Position numbers and translations under genes: made by a program. A stretch of 64,000 nucleotides of DNA, from NCBI GenBank assembly GCA_020152595.1, contig JAIGNY010002064.1, forward strand, positions 248,001 to 312,000, in the 5' to 3' direction. Positions 12,436 to 24,239 of the stretch are shown piece by piece (the first letter of the stretch is position 1; each line of letters opens with the position of its first letter). The DNA comes from Chiridota heheva. Taxonomy: Eukaryota > Echinodermata > Holothuroidea > Apodida > Chiridotidae. Under the pieces are notes generated by a model. It ran no database searches, was not told the origin of the DNA, and saw only the letters and a list, made by a program, of their open reading frames with translations.

Positions 12436-13330
12436 AAGCTTGACTTTTCTTAAAATTATTTTGTTAATATACACCGTATGTTGGAGTCAAAATTTTGAAT
12501 ACATTTTAAGTTTTAGTTTCACTAAAAATCTATTACATTGGAGCTGAAAGTCATGTGCACAGGTAATGGAACCGGGGGAGGGGAATTTGGCAGGAGCTAG
12601 GGCATGTTACCCCACACTTTTCTGAAAAATGACAAACGAAGAGTCCCCTTTCAAAAGTGAAAAGTGCAGGCCCTCAATAACAGTTGAAGGTGCAATTACT
12701 GGTGGCATGCGTAGCTTTGAAAAAAAAAAATGAAATTAAGTGCCCCTTTTAAAATGAAGTTCTGCATTAACTCTGTTGATTTGGATTCACTATATCTACA
12801 GACTGGAGGACATATGTCTATGACTTAAGAAGTAGCCCCTAAGAGGCTGTGCCACCCTCACCTAAGCTTCCTATGCACCCCTGGTCATGTGGTTATTCAA
12901 ACTTTCATGATTGACTTCTCTCACAAGATACGTAGAGTGAATGTTTGGTTCCATTCAATAATTACACAGTAGGAACTTATGAAGAATGTAGTGTCAACTA
13001 AATGTACAAGGCATAAAGAGGCAATACATTAAAATAACATTAAAAATCTCTGATAATTGGATGTGCAAGATTCACAAGTTTTATTGGTTTACCTTTATTA
13101 TGCAGCTACACTACTAAAATTTGCATGCTTTTTCATATATTGTGAACATTAATTTAAGTTTGTCCAGTAGCGTGGCTAGGCACTGGCATTTGGGAGGGAG
13201 GAGGGGGAGTTTGGCAGGGTTTTGCGGGGGAGAGGTTAATGATGCAATTAATAATTACAATATATTGTGAAACTTGGGGCTCATGCCTCCGCCCTCTCTG
13301 GCTATGCCCCTGTCTCCTCTGCCTATACCT
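12436..13330. other. Intergenic, no gene seen
   Basis: No open frame of interest. A 'ccagtagcgtggctagg' string near 13168 resembles the recurrent 'ccagtggcgta' motif found elsewhere in the window (see findings). Confidence 0.5.
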
Positions 13331-13650
13331 CTGAGTTTATTTTAAGACTGTTTGTAGTATTAGTCGAAGTAATTTATAAACTTGTTTTATATTGTGCTAT
13401 TTTCATCCAACCCCTCTAGAAATATCAATTAAACCAGCCTACTTTTTGCATTACAAAAATATGCAGATCATGTCATGCACATACATGCTTCTGAGTTTAT
13501 TATAAGACTGTTTGTAGTATAGTTGAAGTGATTTATAAAATTGCTTTCTATTGTGCTATTTTCATCCAACCCCACATTAGAAATATCAATGAAACCAGCC
13601 TACTTTTTGCATTACAAAAATATGCAGATCATGTCATGCACATACATGCA
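13331..13650. repeat. Two-copy tandem duplication, ~160 bp
   Basis: Copies at about 13331-13488 and 13491-13650 share 'gactgtttgtagtat', 'ttgtgctattttcatccaac', 'accagcctactttttgcatt' and 'atgcagatcatgtcatgcac', and are about 90% alike by eye. No coding content. Confidence 0.8.
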
Positions 13651-14874
13651 GTCATGGAGCTCCATGATACAATTTCCTCCTATTCAACTTAGCAGAGCTA
13701 CAGACTAGTTGTTGCCTTCACAATAAACTTTGGGAATTGGACAGTCACAATGGCAGCCATTTCTAAGAAATCTGAGCAAAGCTCTTTGTTTACAAACAAA
13801 TCCTAGACTGTTTGCTTTCATGCTTGAGTGAGTTTGGTGATTTGACTTACAAGATTAGTGGCTGTTATTAGATTATGCTACATGTGTTAAATTTAAAACC
13901 TTGTTTTGTGTTAAAAGGAATCCATGGTAGCATAGGCCCTAGCATAGGTAGCTAGAAAATTTAATTGAAAGGCAATGATTTGTGTGTGGGGGAAAGAGGT
14001 GGGGGGGGGGCAAGGATGAACATCCTCTTAATTATATAGATAATTAAGGATGTTTTGTATTCTTAAATACAAAATAAAAGATCATTTTTGAGAAGGAAAG
14101 AAGAGGGGGAAGGGGGAGGCAAGTGTATAATTGCCCCGATGGTGAGTTGTGCATATGCATGGTAGATATCTCCAAAGGAACTTGAATATAATTATGTAGC
14201 ATTTATGTTGATTTTTGTTAGTGCTTAACTGCTCTCCTTTTCAGTATTTCATTGCAAAAGTTAATATACAAAACAAATGAATTAAATCAGAAACCAGCCT
14301 GGCTGAATGCCAGCATTGAATGCCGGCATGAATCCCACCCATAATCAGAGGTGTAAGAATCAGGAGGCAGAGGGAAACTTTCCCCTATGAGAGAAATTTT
14401 GAAATCATTATTGGATATTTGGGTTAAATTTTCAGAGGCATTGTCCAAAAGTTCCTGGAAAACTCACCCCAAAAATCTAGCAGCAACTTTTGATGGAAAC
14501 TTTATTAACTACTGCAATTTTTCCACTTGTCACCAGGTAATATGGGGGGAGTATTTATCCCCTGAGAAGTGACCTTTCCTATGCCCCTGGGTTTAATTTA
14601 ATACTTGTTCAATATTTTCATTTCATAAAAGTATTAACATTCAGAAAATTTAGTAAAAGGAACATAATTCATATCAAGATATCAATATTTGTTCGAATTT
14701 AATGCATTTATTTTCACTGTATATGTTAACGAAAAAATAATTTTCTTAACTCTACATTGCGTTTTAACTAGCCTTTCAGGTATGTGAATGTACCTCATGT
14801 GCCTACATGCCTTTTGATGCATTGCTAATCCCAAAACAAAAGTCTATAACCATTATTTGGATACAATTATTATC
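13651..14874. other. Intergenic, no gene seen
   Basis: AT-rich with short G or purine runs (near 13995 and 14100). The open frame at 14387-14572 has no recognisable motif. Confidence 0.5.
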
Positions 14875-14876
14875 AT

Positions 14877-14908
<32 letters not shown>

Positions 14909-14912
14909 TTAA

Positions 14913-14997
<85 letters not shown>

Positions 14998-15011
14998 TGT
15001 AGTAGTAGTAT
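14875..15011. repeat. AGT/ACT trinucleotide microsatellite
   Basis: About 45 trinucleotide units with rare interruptions ('attaatagt', 'agttgtagt'). It creates false Val-rich (plus) and Thr- or Tyr-rich (minus) frames. Confidence 0.97.
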
Positions 15012-15549
15012 TTTGATGCATGATTGCAAACTGTAATGAAATCATTGTTATGGAAAACTTGAATTAAACCACTGACAATAATTAGAAAATAAGAAAGAGA
15101 ATATTTACCTGTAACATGAAATGAGAAAGAGAAACAAATATGAATTTTCTTCACTGTGAAAAATTTTAGGTGGGATATATCAGTACAATATGCTATACTG
15201 TACATATTCGGGCAATAAACTAAAATTTAAATGAAGATATCATAAAATCATCAATTACCCAAATTTGCTGATGATATTTTAAAATAGGCCCAATTTGGTA
15301 ATAACTTTGACCCTAGCAAATTTCCACTTTCCAATAATTATCGTTTGCCCCAGTGACATGTCTTAGGTGGGATATTGGGTGCTTTATTATTCTCCAGAAG
15401 TGAGAAATCCTCCCCCTACCCCACCCCCATATTTTGTCAGTCACAAATTTAAAAAAAATCTACATATCAAGTGACTCATGGAGAACAGACTGACAGAGAT
15501 ATTAATATTAATTATTTATATCAACTAACTTATCTTAACAAAACTCTTC
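15012..15549. other. Intergenic, no gene seen
   Basis: AT-rich, no supported feature. Confidence 0.5.
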
Positions 15550-15965
15550 CAGCTTGCATAACAAATCTTCAATTTTAGACCAAAAACCATTGATTTTGAG
15601 CAAAAAAGCTTCAATTCTGTCTGAGACCATCATCTTCACTTTTAAACTAACTCAAAAAATTCTCAATTTTTGTAATAAAATGTTTCAATTTAAGGCCAAA
15701 AAACTTAAATTAAGAGCCAAAAATATTTTGCACAAAGATAATCCATTCTGAACTAAATGTCAAGTCACAAACTTTACAAATGATTTAGGGGGAAAGTTTA
15801 AATTTAGGGAAATAACTTTTCAATTTTGGACCAAAATTTTCAATTTTGGACCAAAAATTTTCAAGTTTGTTTGAAACAAATAGTACAATTCAGGGCCAAT
15901 AGTCTTTAAGTTTGGACTGCAATCCAACTTTTAGAGACTATTAATTTTGAACCAATTTAGGGAGG
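15550..15965. repeat. Degenerate 'caattttggaccaaaa' short repeat
   Basis: Repeated, poorly conserved phrases such as 'caattttagaccaaaaacc', 'caatttaaggccaaaaaac', 'caattttggaccaaaa' and 'caattcagggccaatag' at about 20-30 bp spacing. An old minisatellite; the open frame at 15554-15751 is its translation. Confidence 0.6.
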
Positions 15966-16329
15966 AGAAATTGATAGTAGATAAAAAATAAATAATGGGT
16001 TTACCCTCCCCCCCCCCCCAAAGGTAATTAAAAGCTAGATATGACCCTGGTTGTCCCTCCTCCCCACCCCACCCATCCTGGCATTTAAAGCTAGTGTATA
16101 ATATATAATATACTTCAAGTAATAAAACTTAAGTTACAATGAACATCTACCTGCAAGCATTATGGTCATAATGACCACCATGATGAATCAAAGTTGGCTC
16201 ACCTGCCTAACTTGCCACTGTCAGTATTTTAGCAAAGACTCATAAAAAGTTATCTCTTTTAATGATATTAAATTGGTGGCAGTATTTCTTCAAGAATAGT
16301 CCAGTGGCTAAATAAAATTTTGTGTCCTG

Positions 16330-16600
16330 TGAAATCATGTTTTGTCACGTGTTCATGACACAGGTTTTCTCTTGTTTCATGTATGACACGCATTGTCCTA
16401 TTCGACACAGGAAAACCTGTGAAGTGTAGTTTCCATGTTTTACGTGTAAAAGAGTGTCAATCAGTGTTTTCTGTGGAATGAGTGAGAAAGAGTGTCAAAC
16501 AGTGTCAAACAGTGGCAAATACCAGGGATTATCCTGTGTTTTCATGCGTGTTAATGCATGAAATTGGAACAGCTGACACAGGTTTTTTTGTAAGGGTGTG
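16330..16600. repeat. Degenerate 'gtgtcaaacagtg/acacaggtttt' repeat
   Basis: Same vocabulary as 4570-4870 ('tgacacaggttttc', 'agtgtcaaacagtgtcaaac', 'gcatgaaattggaac'). It leads directly into the dispersed block at 16600, as the 4.6 kb copy also neighbours such a block. Confidence 0.5.
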
Positions 16601-16860
16601 GTGTGTGGTTTTCCTACTGCTTAAGGAAGAAGTGATTGAGACACATTGGAACAGGGGAAGGGTGCAAATGGATAGGCGGAAACATTTTAAGGTGAGTTTG
16701 TCTCTCATCAAGATATCTCGAGAACTGATGATTAGATTTTGATATTAAATTTGGTGTGTGGTTGTGTTACTGTTTCTTGAAGAAGCGATTTAAATTTGGG
16801 GCTAATTGGAACAGGAAAAGGGCAGAAATTGAGGGGTGGGGATGTTTTAGGATGAGATTT
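16600..16860 (+). repeat. Second locus of the 'catcaagatatctcgagaac' block
   Basis: Two diverged copies with 'gtgtggttttcctactgctt', 'gaagaagtgattgagacaca', 'tctcatcaagatatctcgag' and 'aaatttggtgtgtggttgtg', matching 4320-4570. The open frames at 16482-16742 and 16529-16711 overlap it and are not genes. Confidence 0.6.
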
Positions 16861-18090
16861 GTCAAGACTAAGTTGTTTAGACTAAGTTGAAACTTTCCAA
16901 TGGAATGTGCTGAAAAATGACTTTGCACTCTGAATGAAGATGCAAACAATCAATTTTCTGGACTCAAAGAGACTTACATTAAGTGGTCTCTGGAATCTAA
17001 GAAAATAAAACAACTGGTTTCTGCCTTAAATTGAAAATGATGGAATGTTAATCCTGGCTGAATAGCACTCAAACAATGAATTCTTCACTTGAATAAAACT
17101 GAAAGCAATGGTACGGCTTGGAAGAAATCCAATCAAAAGATAATCTTCAAGAGTTCGGTTTGCAAATGATCATTACAGATCAAAACTTGGGGATGAATCT
17201 TGGTGGGCCTAGGATTTCTGAGGTAGATTATATTGTGTAGAGGGATCAAATGAACTCTAAAATTATTCTAGGCATGTTGAAATTGCAACAGGGCAGAGGT
17301 ATATGCTCTAGAGAGTGCTAATATTCTAGTTTAAGTGACTGTCATTTACATCCAGGATGGTCACTAGAATTTGCCAAAGTAGTGTTCCTCTTGTGTCACG
17401 ATCAAGAAGAAGTTAAAAAGGTGGTCTCATCCATTTTGACATTTTAGTCACCACAAGCAGAAAAAAAACAAGCTGAAAGTGAGAGTTGCATTCTATGAGT
17501 ATACCAATTTTTGTTTAGGATTGGTTTGGGTTAATAGCTCCATGGTTATATGTAACAATCCTTTTTCATGAGCATTTCAATAAGGTTTGGTAATGGTAAA
17601 AAAAAGTTTTGCTGCAGATTGGAGAAGGAAACAATTGTGCCATACAGAGGAAAATGGTATGTGCCAATTATATAAACCATACATATTACACATATGCAAA
17701 TTTATTCCATACATTCCTAGGGGAGCATTTTCATTGTGTGTATGTGTGGGGGGGGGGGGAGCAATCTCCTGGGAAGAAAGCTTTTTTGGTGAGCATGCTT
17801 GTCAATCTGATAGCTACAGCTGTCAACCTTCTTTCTTTTTTCTTTATACTGGTGGTGGTGCCATAAAATATTAACTGGGGGAGGGGAAGAGAGTGACAGT
17901 TGGCCACATAGGAGTAGGCAAGTGGATTAGAACCAAACAGCACTCTATAAAAGGACGAACTGGCAGTGAAAATGCTACAAGCTAATTTTTGTATTTTTGG
18001 AAAGTACAAGGTCTTAAAATATCACAAATCAAAATTATCGATAATCTCGTTGGGGGAAAGTGGTTTTATGATGACATCAAAATGGATGCC
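16861..18090. other. Intergenic, no gene seen
   Basis: No recognised feature. Open frames at 17587-18009 on both strands are anchored on homopolymer and short repeat tracts and show no domain. Confidence 0.5.
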
Positions 18091-18094
18091 ATTT

Positions 18095-19300
18095 TGTGGT
18101 CCCGATACGATAGCATCAGGAACTTATGTGGTGATGATGGCGTGTGTATGTGTGGGTGTGTATGGGTGGGTTTGGACCCACCAACTGATGACATACGTAT
18201 GTTAACACACCTATAAAGCGATGACACGCACACAACCAATGACGTCCTCGGTTGTTTTTAGTTTCAAAAATGGCTGTTTTCAAAACTATTATGACTATTA
18301 TAACAGTCCGGCAGCATGCCTATTAATAGAAACATTTATAGCACACAAGAATATTGAAGTCATGCAGCCATATTGTTCAGATGTTGCAATAAATTGTCAT
18401 AGTTTCAGATTTATGTACTTGAAATATTAAAAATCATTGTGTTAAAAAATATTTGAATTTTCATAATGGCCCTTTCGCGCCGAAAAGCCTAGCTTTATTG
18501 TCTATTTTATGTAATATTTCGAAAACGGCGTGGTGAACATATTAAATGGAAGTGGAAAAGTTGTAGACATGACAGTAACGATGGTATTTTCACAAGTTTT
18601 CATTTTCCCCTTGTAAAGATATTTTTCCCAGACGTATTTCAAATTTGAAAAAATGTAATATTGCATAAGGCTTTAATGTTAGGATAGCAAAGGATCATGG
18701 AAAATATCACAAAATGGTGGCTCCCATGTAGCAAAATGTTCCCATTAATAGAAACATTTTATGTTCCCATGGATAGGCATGCTACCGGACTGTTTAAGCG
18801 ACATTCTTGTAAGCAAAGCGGACTGTCTGAGTGTCTGTATGTGCATGTGTGTATAGGTGGGTGGGTTTAGACCCACCAACTGATGACATTCGTATGATTA
18901 CACACCTTCAAAGCGATGACACGTACACAACCGATGATGTCCTTGGTTGTTTTTAGTTCTAAAAATGGCTGTTTTCAAAACTATTATGACTAAAACTCTA
19001 CTCTAGTTCAGTATTTTTGCATTTCGGTACATGTTACCTGTTAAAAATATGAGTGTAACCTAATTTCCTAATACCGCCATCCCATATGTGTGTTGCATAT
19101 TGTTCGGTCACCACTTATATAGGATTACGCCCATGTCATTAGTTGTAGGGTGTACACACATATGAGTGAGTGGTCACCAGTTATATAGGATTATGCATAC
19201 GTCACCAGTTGTAGGGTCTACTCACAAATAGGTGTGTGTGGGTGTATAGGTGTAAGTGTGTATGTTACGGCCAGCTCGTAAACATGATATCCCATAGCAG
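18095..19300. repeat. Dispersed repeat with direct duplication around a small transposon
   Basis: A ~160 bp block with 'gatagcatcaggaac', 'gtgggtttggacccaccaac', 'aaagcgatgacacgcacaca' and 'aatggctgttttcaaaacta' lies at about 18130-18292. Its second copy is at about 18838-18993, separated by the inverted-repeat element. Two ~75 bp direct repeats ('ttatataggatta.gc', 'ccagttgtaggg') follow at about 19100-19235. A third relative, 'gtgatagcatcaggaaccta', lies at 46240. Confidence 0.65.
18303..18794. mobile_element. 492 bp MITE-like element with ~24 bp imperfect TIRs
   Basis: The left end reads 'acagtccggcagcatgccta' and the reverse complement of the right end reads 'acagtccggtagcatgccta', with weaker similarity continuing inward ('aatagaaacat'). 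TA dinucleotides flank both ends (18301-18302 and 18795-18796), as expected for a TA-targeting element such as Tc1/mariner-type MITEs, though one base differs at the right junction. It has no coding frame and sits just after the first copy of the dispersed block. Confidence 0.7.
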
Positions 19301-19309
19301 TACAGTGGA

Positions 19310-19620
19310 TTCATGTCATATGTGGTATACATACAGCCCATGGTTTGTAGATGTGCCCTATTGTTTTTGGTGGTGATGTCATGCATATTAATGAGTAGGC
19401 AGGACTAAATGTAAAAATCTTGAATTGCTCTTATTTTAACAAGCGCATATCTGTTTTGTTTCATATTTGGTACAGTTATGATGATAGCTAGTGTGTACAT
19501 GTTCATGGTATGAAAACGTTGAACTTCATTTATATGCATAGTGGGCAGGACTTAATATGATTTTGCAGAGAAGAGCTTGTAAACACAATATCTAAAGAAC
19601 CATAAACGATAATATAGAAA
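19310..19620 (+). repeat. Dispersed ~270 bp-unit repeat, locus 2 (single unit)
   Basis: Contains 'ggtttgtagatgtgccctat', 'gatgtcatgcatattaatga', 'ggcaggactaaatg', 'tctgttttgtttcatatttg' and 'atatgcatagtgggcaggac' in the same order as loci at 3480-4320 and 46920-47915. Confidence 0.75.
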
Positions 19621-19959
19621 AAGCATTTGGTTTTGTTTCTAGGTTATGGCTATACACATGAAATGGATGCAGAAAGCATATGTTTTGACTGAACTATTGA
19701 GAGTCTGTGAAGCTGAAGTAGATTGGCATTTAGGTGAACGATGAGCAACCAAGCATATTGCTCAACAATATCGGAAGAGGAGTACATTCCTTTGTACCCG
19801 TTTAGATGTTCAAAATCTCTGCTTCAACTGAATGGGGAAGCCAAGTGGATGGTTTGGACTCAGCGAAGCATTGGACATGGTGCGTTGAACTTGACGCCCA
19901 CACGGATAGTACGTCTCCTGTTGCAAGACTGCCAAACTATGTAGACTGGGGAACCAGGA

Positions 19960-20720
19960 GATCCGCTTGGGCGATGATGAATATGATGATATTGACCAGT
20001 ATGCTGCAACTGATTTGTCACTTAGAGCATCGAAACCAATGATGCCAGGAGCAAAATAATGGAGGGTGCCTTCAGGATGACACATGGTGTTAAGAAGGTG
20101 TCACAATGCCAGGAGCAGATACTGGAGGATGCCTTGGGATGACACAGTAGTGTTAAGAAGTGAATATCTCATGGGGGTGATACTGCGCGCCAGAGATCCA
20201 CTTGCATGATGATGATTATGCTGATGTTGACCAGTGCGCTGCGATGGATTGGTCATTAAGAGTGTCAAAACCAACGACGCCAGGAGCAGATACTGGAGGG
20301 TGCCTTCAGGATGACACAGTAGTGTTAGGAAGATGTCACAATAGTGAATATTACATGGCGGTGATGGCAAGCCAGAGATCCACTTGCATGATGATGATTA
20401 TGCTGACTGGCTGACATTAACCAGTATGCTGCAACTGATTGGTCTGTTAGGGCATCGAAACCAACAATGCCAGGAGCAAATACTGGAGGGTGCCCTCGGG
20501 ATGACACAGTAGTCTTAAGAAGGCGTCACAATGGTGAATATTACACGCCGGTGATGCCACAGCCAGATATCCGCTTAGACGATGATGATTATGCTGATGT
20601 TGATCAGTATGCTGCAACTGATTGGTCAGTAAGGGTGTCGAAACCAGCGATGCTAGGAGCAGATACTGGAGGGCACCCTCAGGATGACACCGTAGTATCA
20701 AGAAGGTGTCACAATGGGAA
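19960..20720 (+). repeat. Acidic tandem repeat within the gag relic, ~190-230 bp units
   Basis: Four copies plus a degenerate fifth. Each codes for an Asp-rich stretch ('DDDDYADVDQYAATDWS'), then 'RVSKP.MPGADTGG', 'QDDTVVLRRCHNGEYY' and a Met/Pro turn. 'gatgatga.tatg.tgat' anchors lie near 19973, 20207, 20387 and 20578. Frames shift between copies, which is why several short overlapping frames appear here. A repeat of about 60 residues in the N-terminal half of a Gag protein is unusual. Confidence 0.7.
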
Positions 20721-21419
20721 AATCACTCAGGGCAGCCAGAAACCTGGGTGGATGCAGTAAAATATTGTCAGGATGATGACTTGAAGTTTGTAGAGATAGC
20801 AATAGAACCGGCGTCGAATGTGACGATGCCATATCTAGGTAATGCTGGGGGTCGTTATAAGAACGTTGACCAGATACAACAGTCTTGACACCCATACACA
20901 TGAGAATGAATATCCACTTAGCAATGTGGTTGATGAATCTTGAGAAAAGGGGAGGTGCCAATGATAATGACGCCTTCCCCCATGAGAAATTATTAGAATC
21001 AAGATTGAAGAACAAGAATCCCTTATCTTGTACATCAAAGGGGAGGAATAGATGTTGGGAATCAAGAATATTAACAGGGCCGTCGGCATGGGCAACACCT
21101 CACCAGGTGCCAAGAAATGTGAATGGAGAATCTTACAGAAACAAGCATTTTCTGTTCTCCGATGGTGATGACCATCAAAAACATCTGCAACCAAAACAAC
21201 ACCCTATGTGGAGACAGATGTGGAGACAGAAGGCGAAATGAAAGCGATGAATGGAGATCAGAACCAAAGGTTCCATTCAAGGGATTACACTAAAGACCTC
21301 CAGTATATGGACCGGGCAAACATTTACCAGCCCAGACGTCAATACAAAATGGTATGCCAACCAATGGCAAGGAGGGAATGACCTGAAGCATACGGCTAAT
21401 TATGGATGGGGATCTGTAA

Positions 21420-21840
21420 GCCAATTACACTGCCGGAAAAGTATAATGGGTCCAGTTGCTGGGGTAAATATTTGGTCCATTTTGAACACTTTTTGAATCT
21501 CAACCAATGGGATCGACCAGAAATGACAAAGTTTATAATGTGCAAGCCTTAAAGGAGAAGCACAGGAAGCCTTTGCAGATCTCTCAAATTTCCAACGACA
21601 GGATAATGACGGCATTTCAATTGCTCTAGGGCGGAGGTTTTGGGCCAACAGACAAGGACTCAACAGTTTCAATTTCAAAATCTGGTGCAAGGACCTGTAG
21701 AAAGCGTAGTCGAGCTGGGCCAGGCAATTAGGAGACTCACAAGTCAGGCGTACGACAAAGTGAGTGAAGAATTTGCCATCGACGTGAAAGGATCCCAAGG
21801 TCAAGAAGTATGTCTATCAGGCACACCCTACTTGCATGAA
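21420..21840 (+). pseudogene. Gag capsid-like region
   Basis: Spread over frames, the readable pieces are 'KYNGSSCWGKYLVHFEH', 'NQWDRPEMTKFIMC', 'KGEAQEAFADLSNFQRQDND', 'ALGRRFW' and 'SVVELGQAIRRLTSQAYDK'. The pattern (a 'W..+...F' start, 'L.G.A...F..L', then 'EL...IRRL...AY') is that of Ty3/Gypsy-type capsid proteins that assemble the particle around genomic RNA. At least two frame changes and in-frame stops show decay. The open frame at 21640-21843 is the best-kept piece. Confidence 0.7.
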
Positions 21841-22062
21841 TGAGGATATTGTGTGGAGCCAAGAAAAGGGAAGCGATATGGTCTGTAGGACCTAAGGACG
21901 ACAAAAATGCCACAATGGAAATGATCAAGGCCGAGATTCAAGGTTGGCTGCAAGAAGATCTCAAAAAGCTGTCACTGGGCTTACGACGCCACATAATGAG
22001 AAGACAGTTCATCTAGCCAAAGACAGACCATTGGTCAAAATGAAAGGCAATCTAGCGTGAAG

Positions 22063-22104
22063 TATTAGAACTGCAATGGGAGGGGGCACTATGCAAAGGA
22101 ATAC
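22063..22104 (+). pseudogene. Degenerate CCHC zinc knuckle (nucleocapsid)
   Basis: Codons align to C-x2-C-x4-H-x4-C, but both outer cysteines are Tyr codons (tat, tac) and a stop (tag) lies inside: Y-stop-N-C-N-G-R-G-H-Y-A-K-E-Y. Cys-to-Tyr at both places is a single G-to-A change, in line with decay. The motif normally binds the element's RNA. Confidence 0.65.
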
Positions 22105-22234
22105 AAGAAACCGCGAGCCTCTACAACCAACAACATCCATTAGTATACGCCCTACAAACAATGAACAGTGAGTGTTACTTGCGACAAATTTACTACCCTT
22201 GCACCAAAGGTAAATAACGGAATATTTGTCAAAT

Positions 22235-22440
22235 GCAATGTTTTGCAATGTTTTGGGGGCAAACTTGGACATGATCATGGACACAGGTGCATTCAACATT
22301 ATTCTCAGTAGTCATGTTCCCAGTAGTGATCCCAGGAATGTTCAGTGACTATTTGGATAATTTGCATGACAATTATGGTGTATTTAAACATGTTCCTGCA
22401 GTTAAAATTTATGGAATAGTAGGTCAGTGCTTTTTGGGGT
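22235..22440 (+). pseudogene. Retroelement aspartic protease, start only
   Basis: 'MIMDTGAFNIILS' at 22271-22309 holds the DTGA active-site motif (22280-22291) with the usual small and hydrophobic residues after it. The frame before it is shifted ('CNVLQCFGGK') and stops follow within 20 codons. The partial 'KIYGIVGQCFLG' near 22405 may be the next strand. The position right after the zinc knuckle matches gag-pol order. Confidence 0.6.
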
Positions 22441-22510
22441 CAAAATAGAAAAACGCAAGTTTATATGTCTATTGCACAATTTCCAATGGAATACAAGTAA
22501 TAACCAGTGG

Positions 22511-23155
22511 CGTAAGAACCGGTCGGGTCGAGGGGGATGAACCATTTTTGCCCCCATTGTATGCCTGATGAAATGAATTAACTCAAATAAGTTTTTTTAT
22601 CCCTTAGAAATATCTTGAAACTGATGTTCAAGCTTTATATGAGCATATTAGAAGTGTCATTTCAACCTATAGTAGTCTAATGTCAGGAATCTAGGACAAG
22701 TCATATCTCAGGGAAAGGGAGCTGGCAAGAACTCTAATACCTCTCTCATTTGCAAGTGGAAAAATTGCAATGGTTAATTTAGTTCCCATCAAATGTTGCT
22801 GCTAATCGAGAAATCTTCTATTTTCAATAAGTTAACCAAAATTAAAAGACAAGGGACGAACATTTGTCATCTACAACTACAGCTACATGTTGCACAGCGC
22901 CACCAACAACCAATTCTCTGAGGACAATAGTAAAATAAAAGATAGCACATGCTATTAAAATTGATTTTCATGATTAACCAATATTTACCTAAAAATTCAA
23001 ATACAAGTTCATCAAAAGCTATTGGTATTCTGGACATTTTAACTTCATAATAGCTAAATTGTCATGTAATCATATTAACAAGATTATAATATACTTAGAA
23101 AATATCTAAGACTGGTTTATGTTGTAATTTGTATGTTAATAAAGCCATAAACAAG
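22511..23155. other. Intergenic, no gene seen
   Basis: AT-rich with no array. The 'ccagtggcgtaagaaccgg' near 22505 marks the junction with the Gypsy relic. Confidence 0.5.
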
Positions 23156-23609
23156 AGCATATAGAGCATTCACAGCCAAATATTAGTATTATTATTATCA
23201 TTACTGTTATTAATATCATTATTGTTATTATTATGGTGGTTGGTTATTGGTGGTGGTATTATTATTATTATTATTATTATTTTTATTGTTATTATTATTG
23301 TTGTTGTTATTAATTCATTATTGTTATTGTTATTATTTTTGTTTTTACTATTATTATTATTATTATTATTATTACTAGTAGTACTACTACTAGTGGTAGT
23401 ACTACTGCTACTAGTGGTACTACTGGCTACTACTACTGGTACTACTAGTAGTAGTAGTAGTAATATTATTATTATTATTATTATTATTATCATTATTATT
23501 GTTATTGTTATTATTATTAGAGCAATGATTATTATTATTATTATTATTATCATTATTATCATAGTTATTATTAGCAAAATAATAATAATATTATTATTAT
23601 TTTTATTAA

Positions 23610-23676
<67 letters not shown>

Positions 23677-23697
23677 GCATAGGCATTTTTAGCAAAA

Positions 23698-23768
<71 letters not shown>

Positions 23769-23792
23769 GAGCATAGAGCATTTTTAGCAAAA

Positions 23793-23838
<46 letters not shown>

Positions 23839-23864
23839 GAGCATAGAGCATTCTTAGCAAGATA

Positions 23865-23909
<45 letters not shown>

Positions 23910-23948
23910 CATTATTATTATTATTACTGTTATTAATATTATTATTAA

Positions 23949-23989
<41 letters not shown>

Positions 23990-24210
23990 GAGCATAAAGC
24001 ATTCTAGCAAATTAAAATTATTATTATTATTATTATTATCATTAATATTATCATTATTATTATTTTATATATTATTATTAAGCATAGAGCATTTTAGCAA
24101 AAGTATTATTAATATTATTACTATTAATAAAATAGTATTGTTATTATTGTTATTATTATTGTTATTAAAATTGGTTTATTAGAATAAACCAAAGCATTCA
24201 AAGCAAAATA
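23156..24210. repeat. ATT microsatellite with regularly recurring ~25 bp spacers
   Basis: Runs of (ATT)n, with GTT, ACT and AGT variants at 23370-23470, are broken by a recurrent spacer like 'agagcatagagcattttt' plus 'agcaaaa' near 23156, 23675, 23767, 23839, 23990, 24080 and 24188. The whole unit (spacer plus ATT run) has therefore been duplicated as a composite. Long Ile/Leu/Asn frames on both strands (up to 151 codons) are repeat translations. Confidence 0.9.
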
Positions 24211-24239
24211 TTTTGCAGAGGAATTTTTTTTACTTTGTG

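Larger units (their letters stand above)
19680..22510 (+). mobile_element. Decayed Ty3/Gypsy-like LTR retrotransposon, gag to start of protease
   Basis: The coding remains run on the plus strand with several frame changes and stops: an acidic repeat region, a capsid-like region, a nucleocapsid zinc knuckle with two altered ligands, then the aspartic-protease active site. Homology ends near 22510, soon after the protease start. No reverse transcriptase, integrase, LTR, primer-binding site or polypurine tract was found, so this is an internal fragment. It is non-functional as read. Confidence 0.75.

Noticed and set aside
14803-15205. Thr-, Val- and Tyr-rich frames
   Set aside because: Translation of the AGT microsatellite in different frames.
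20698-21280. Overlapping minus-strand frames of 70-119 codons
   Set aside because: Antisense shadows of the Gypsy gag relic.
23170-23677. 135- and 151-codon Ile/Leu/Asn frames on both strands
   Set aside because: Pure translation of ATT-type repeats.
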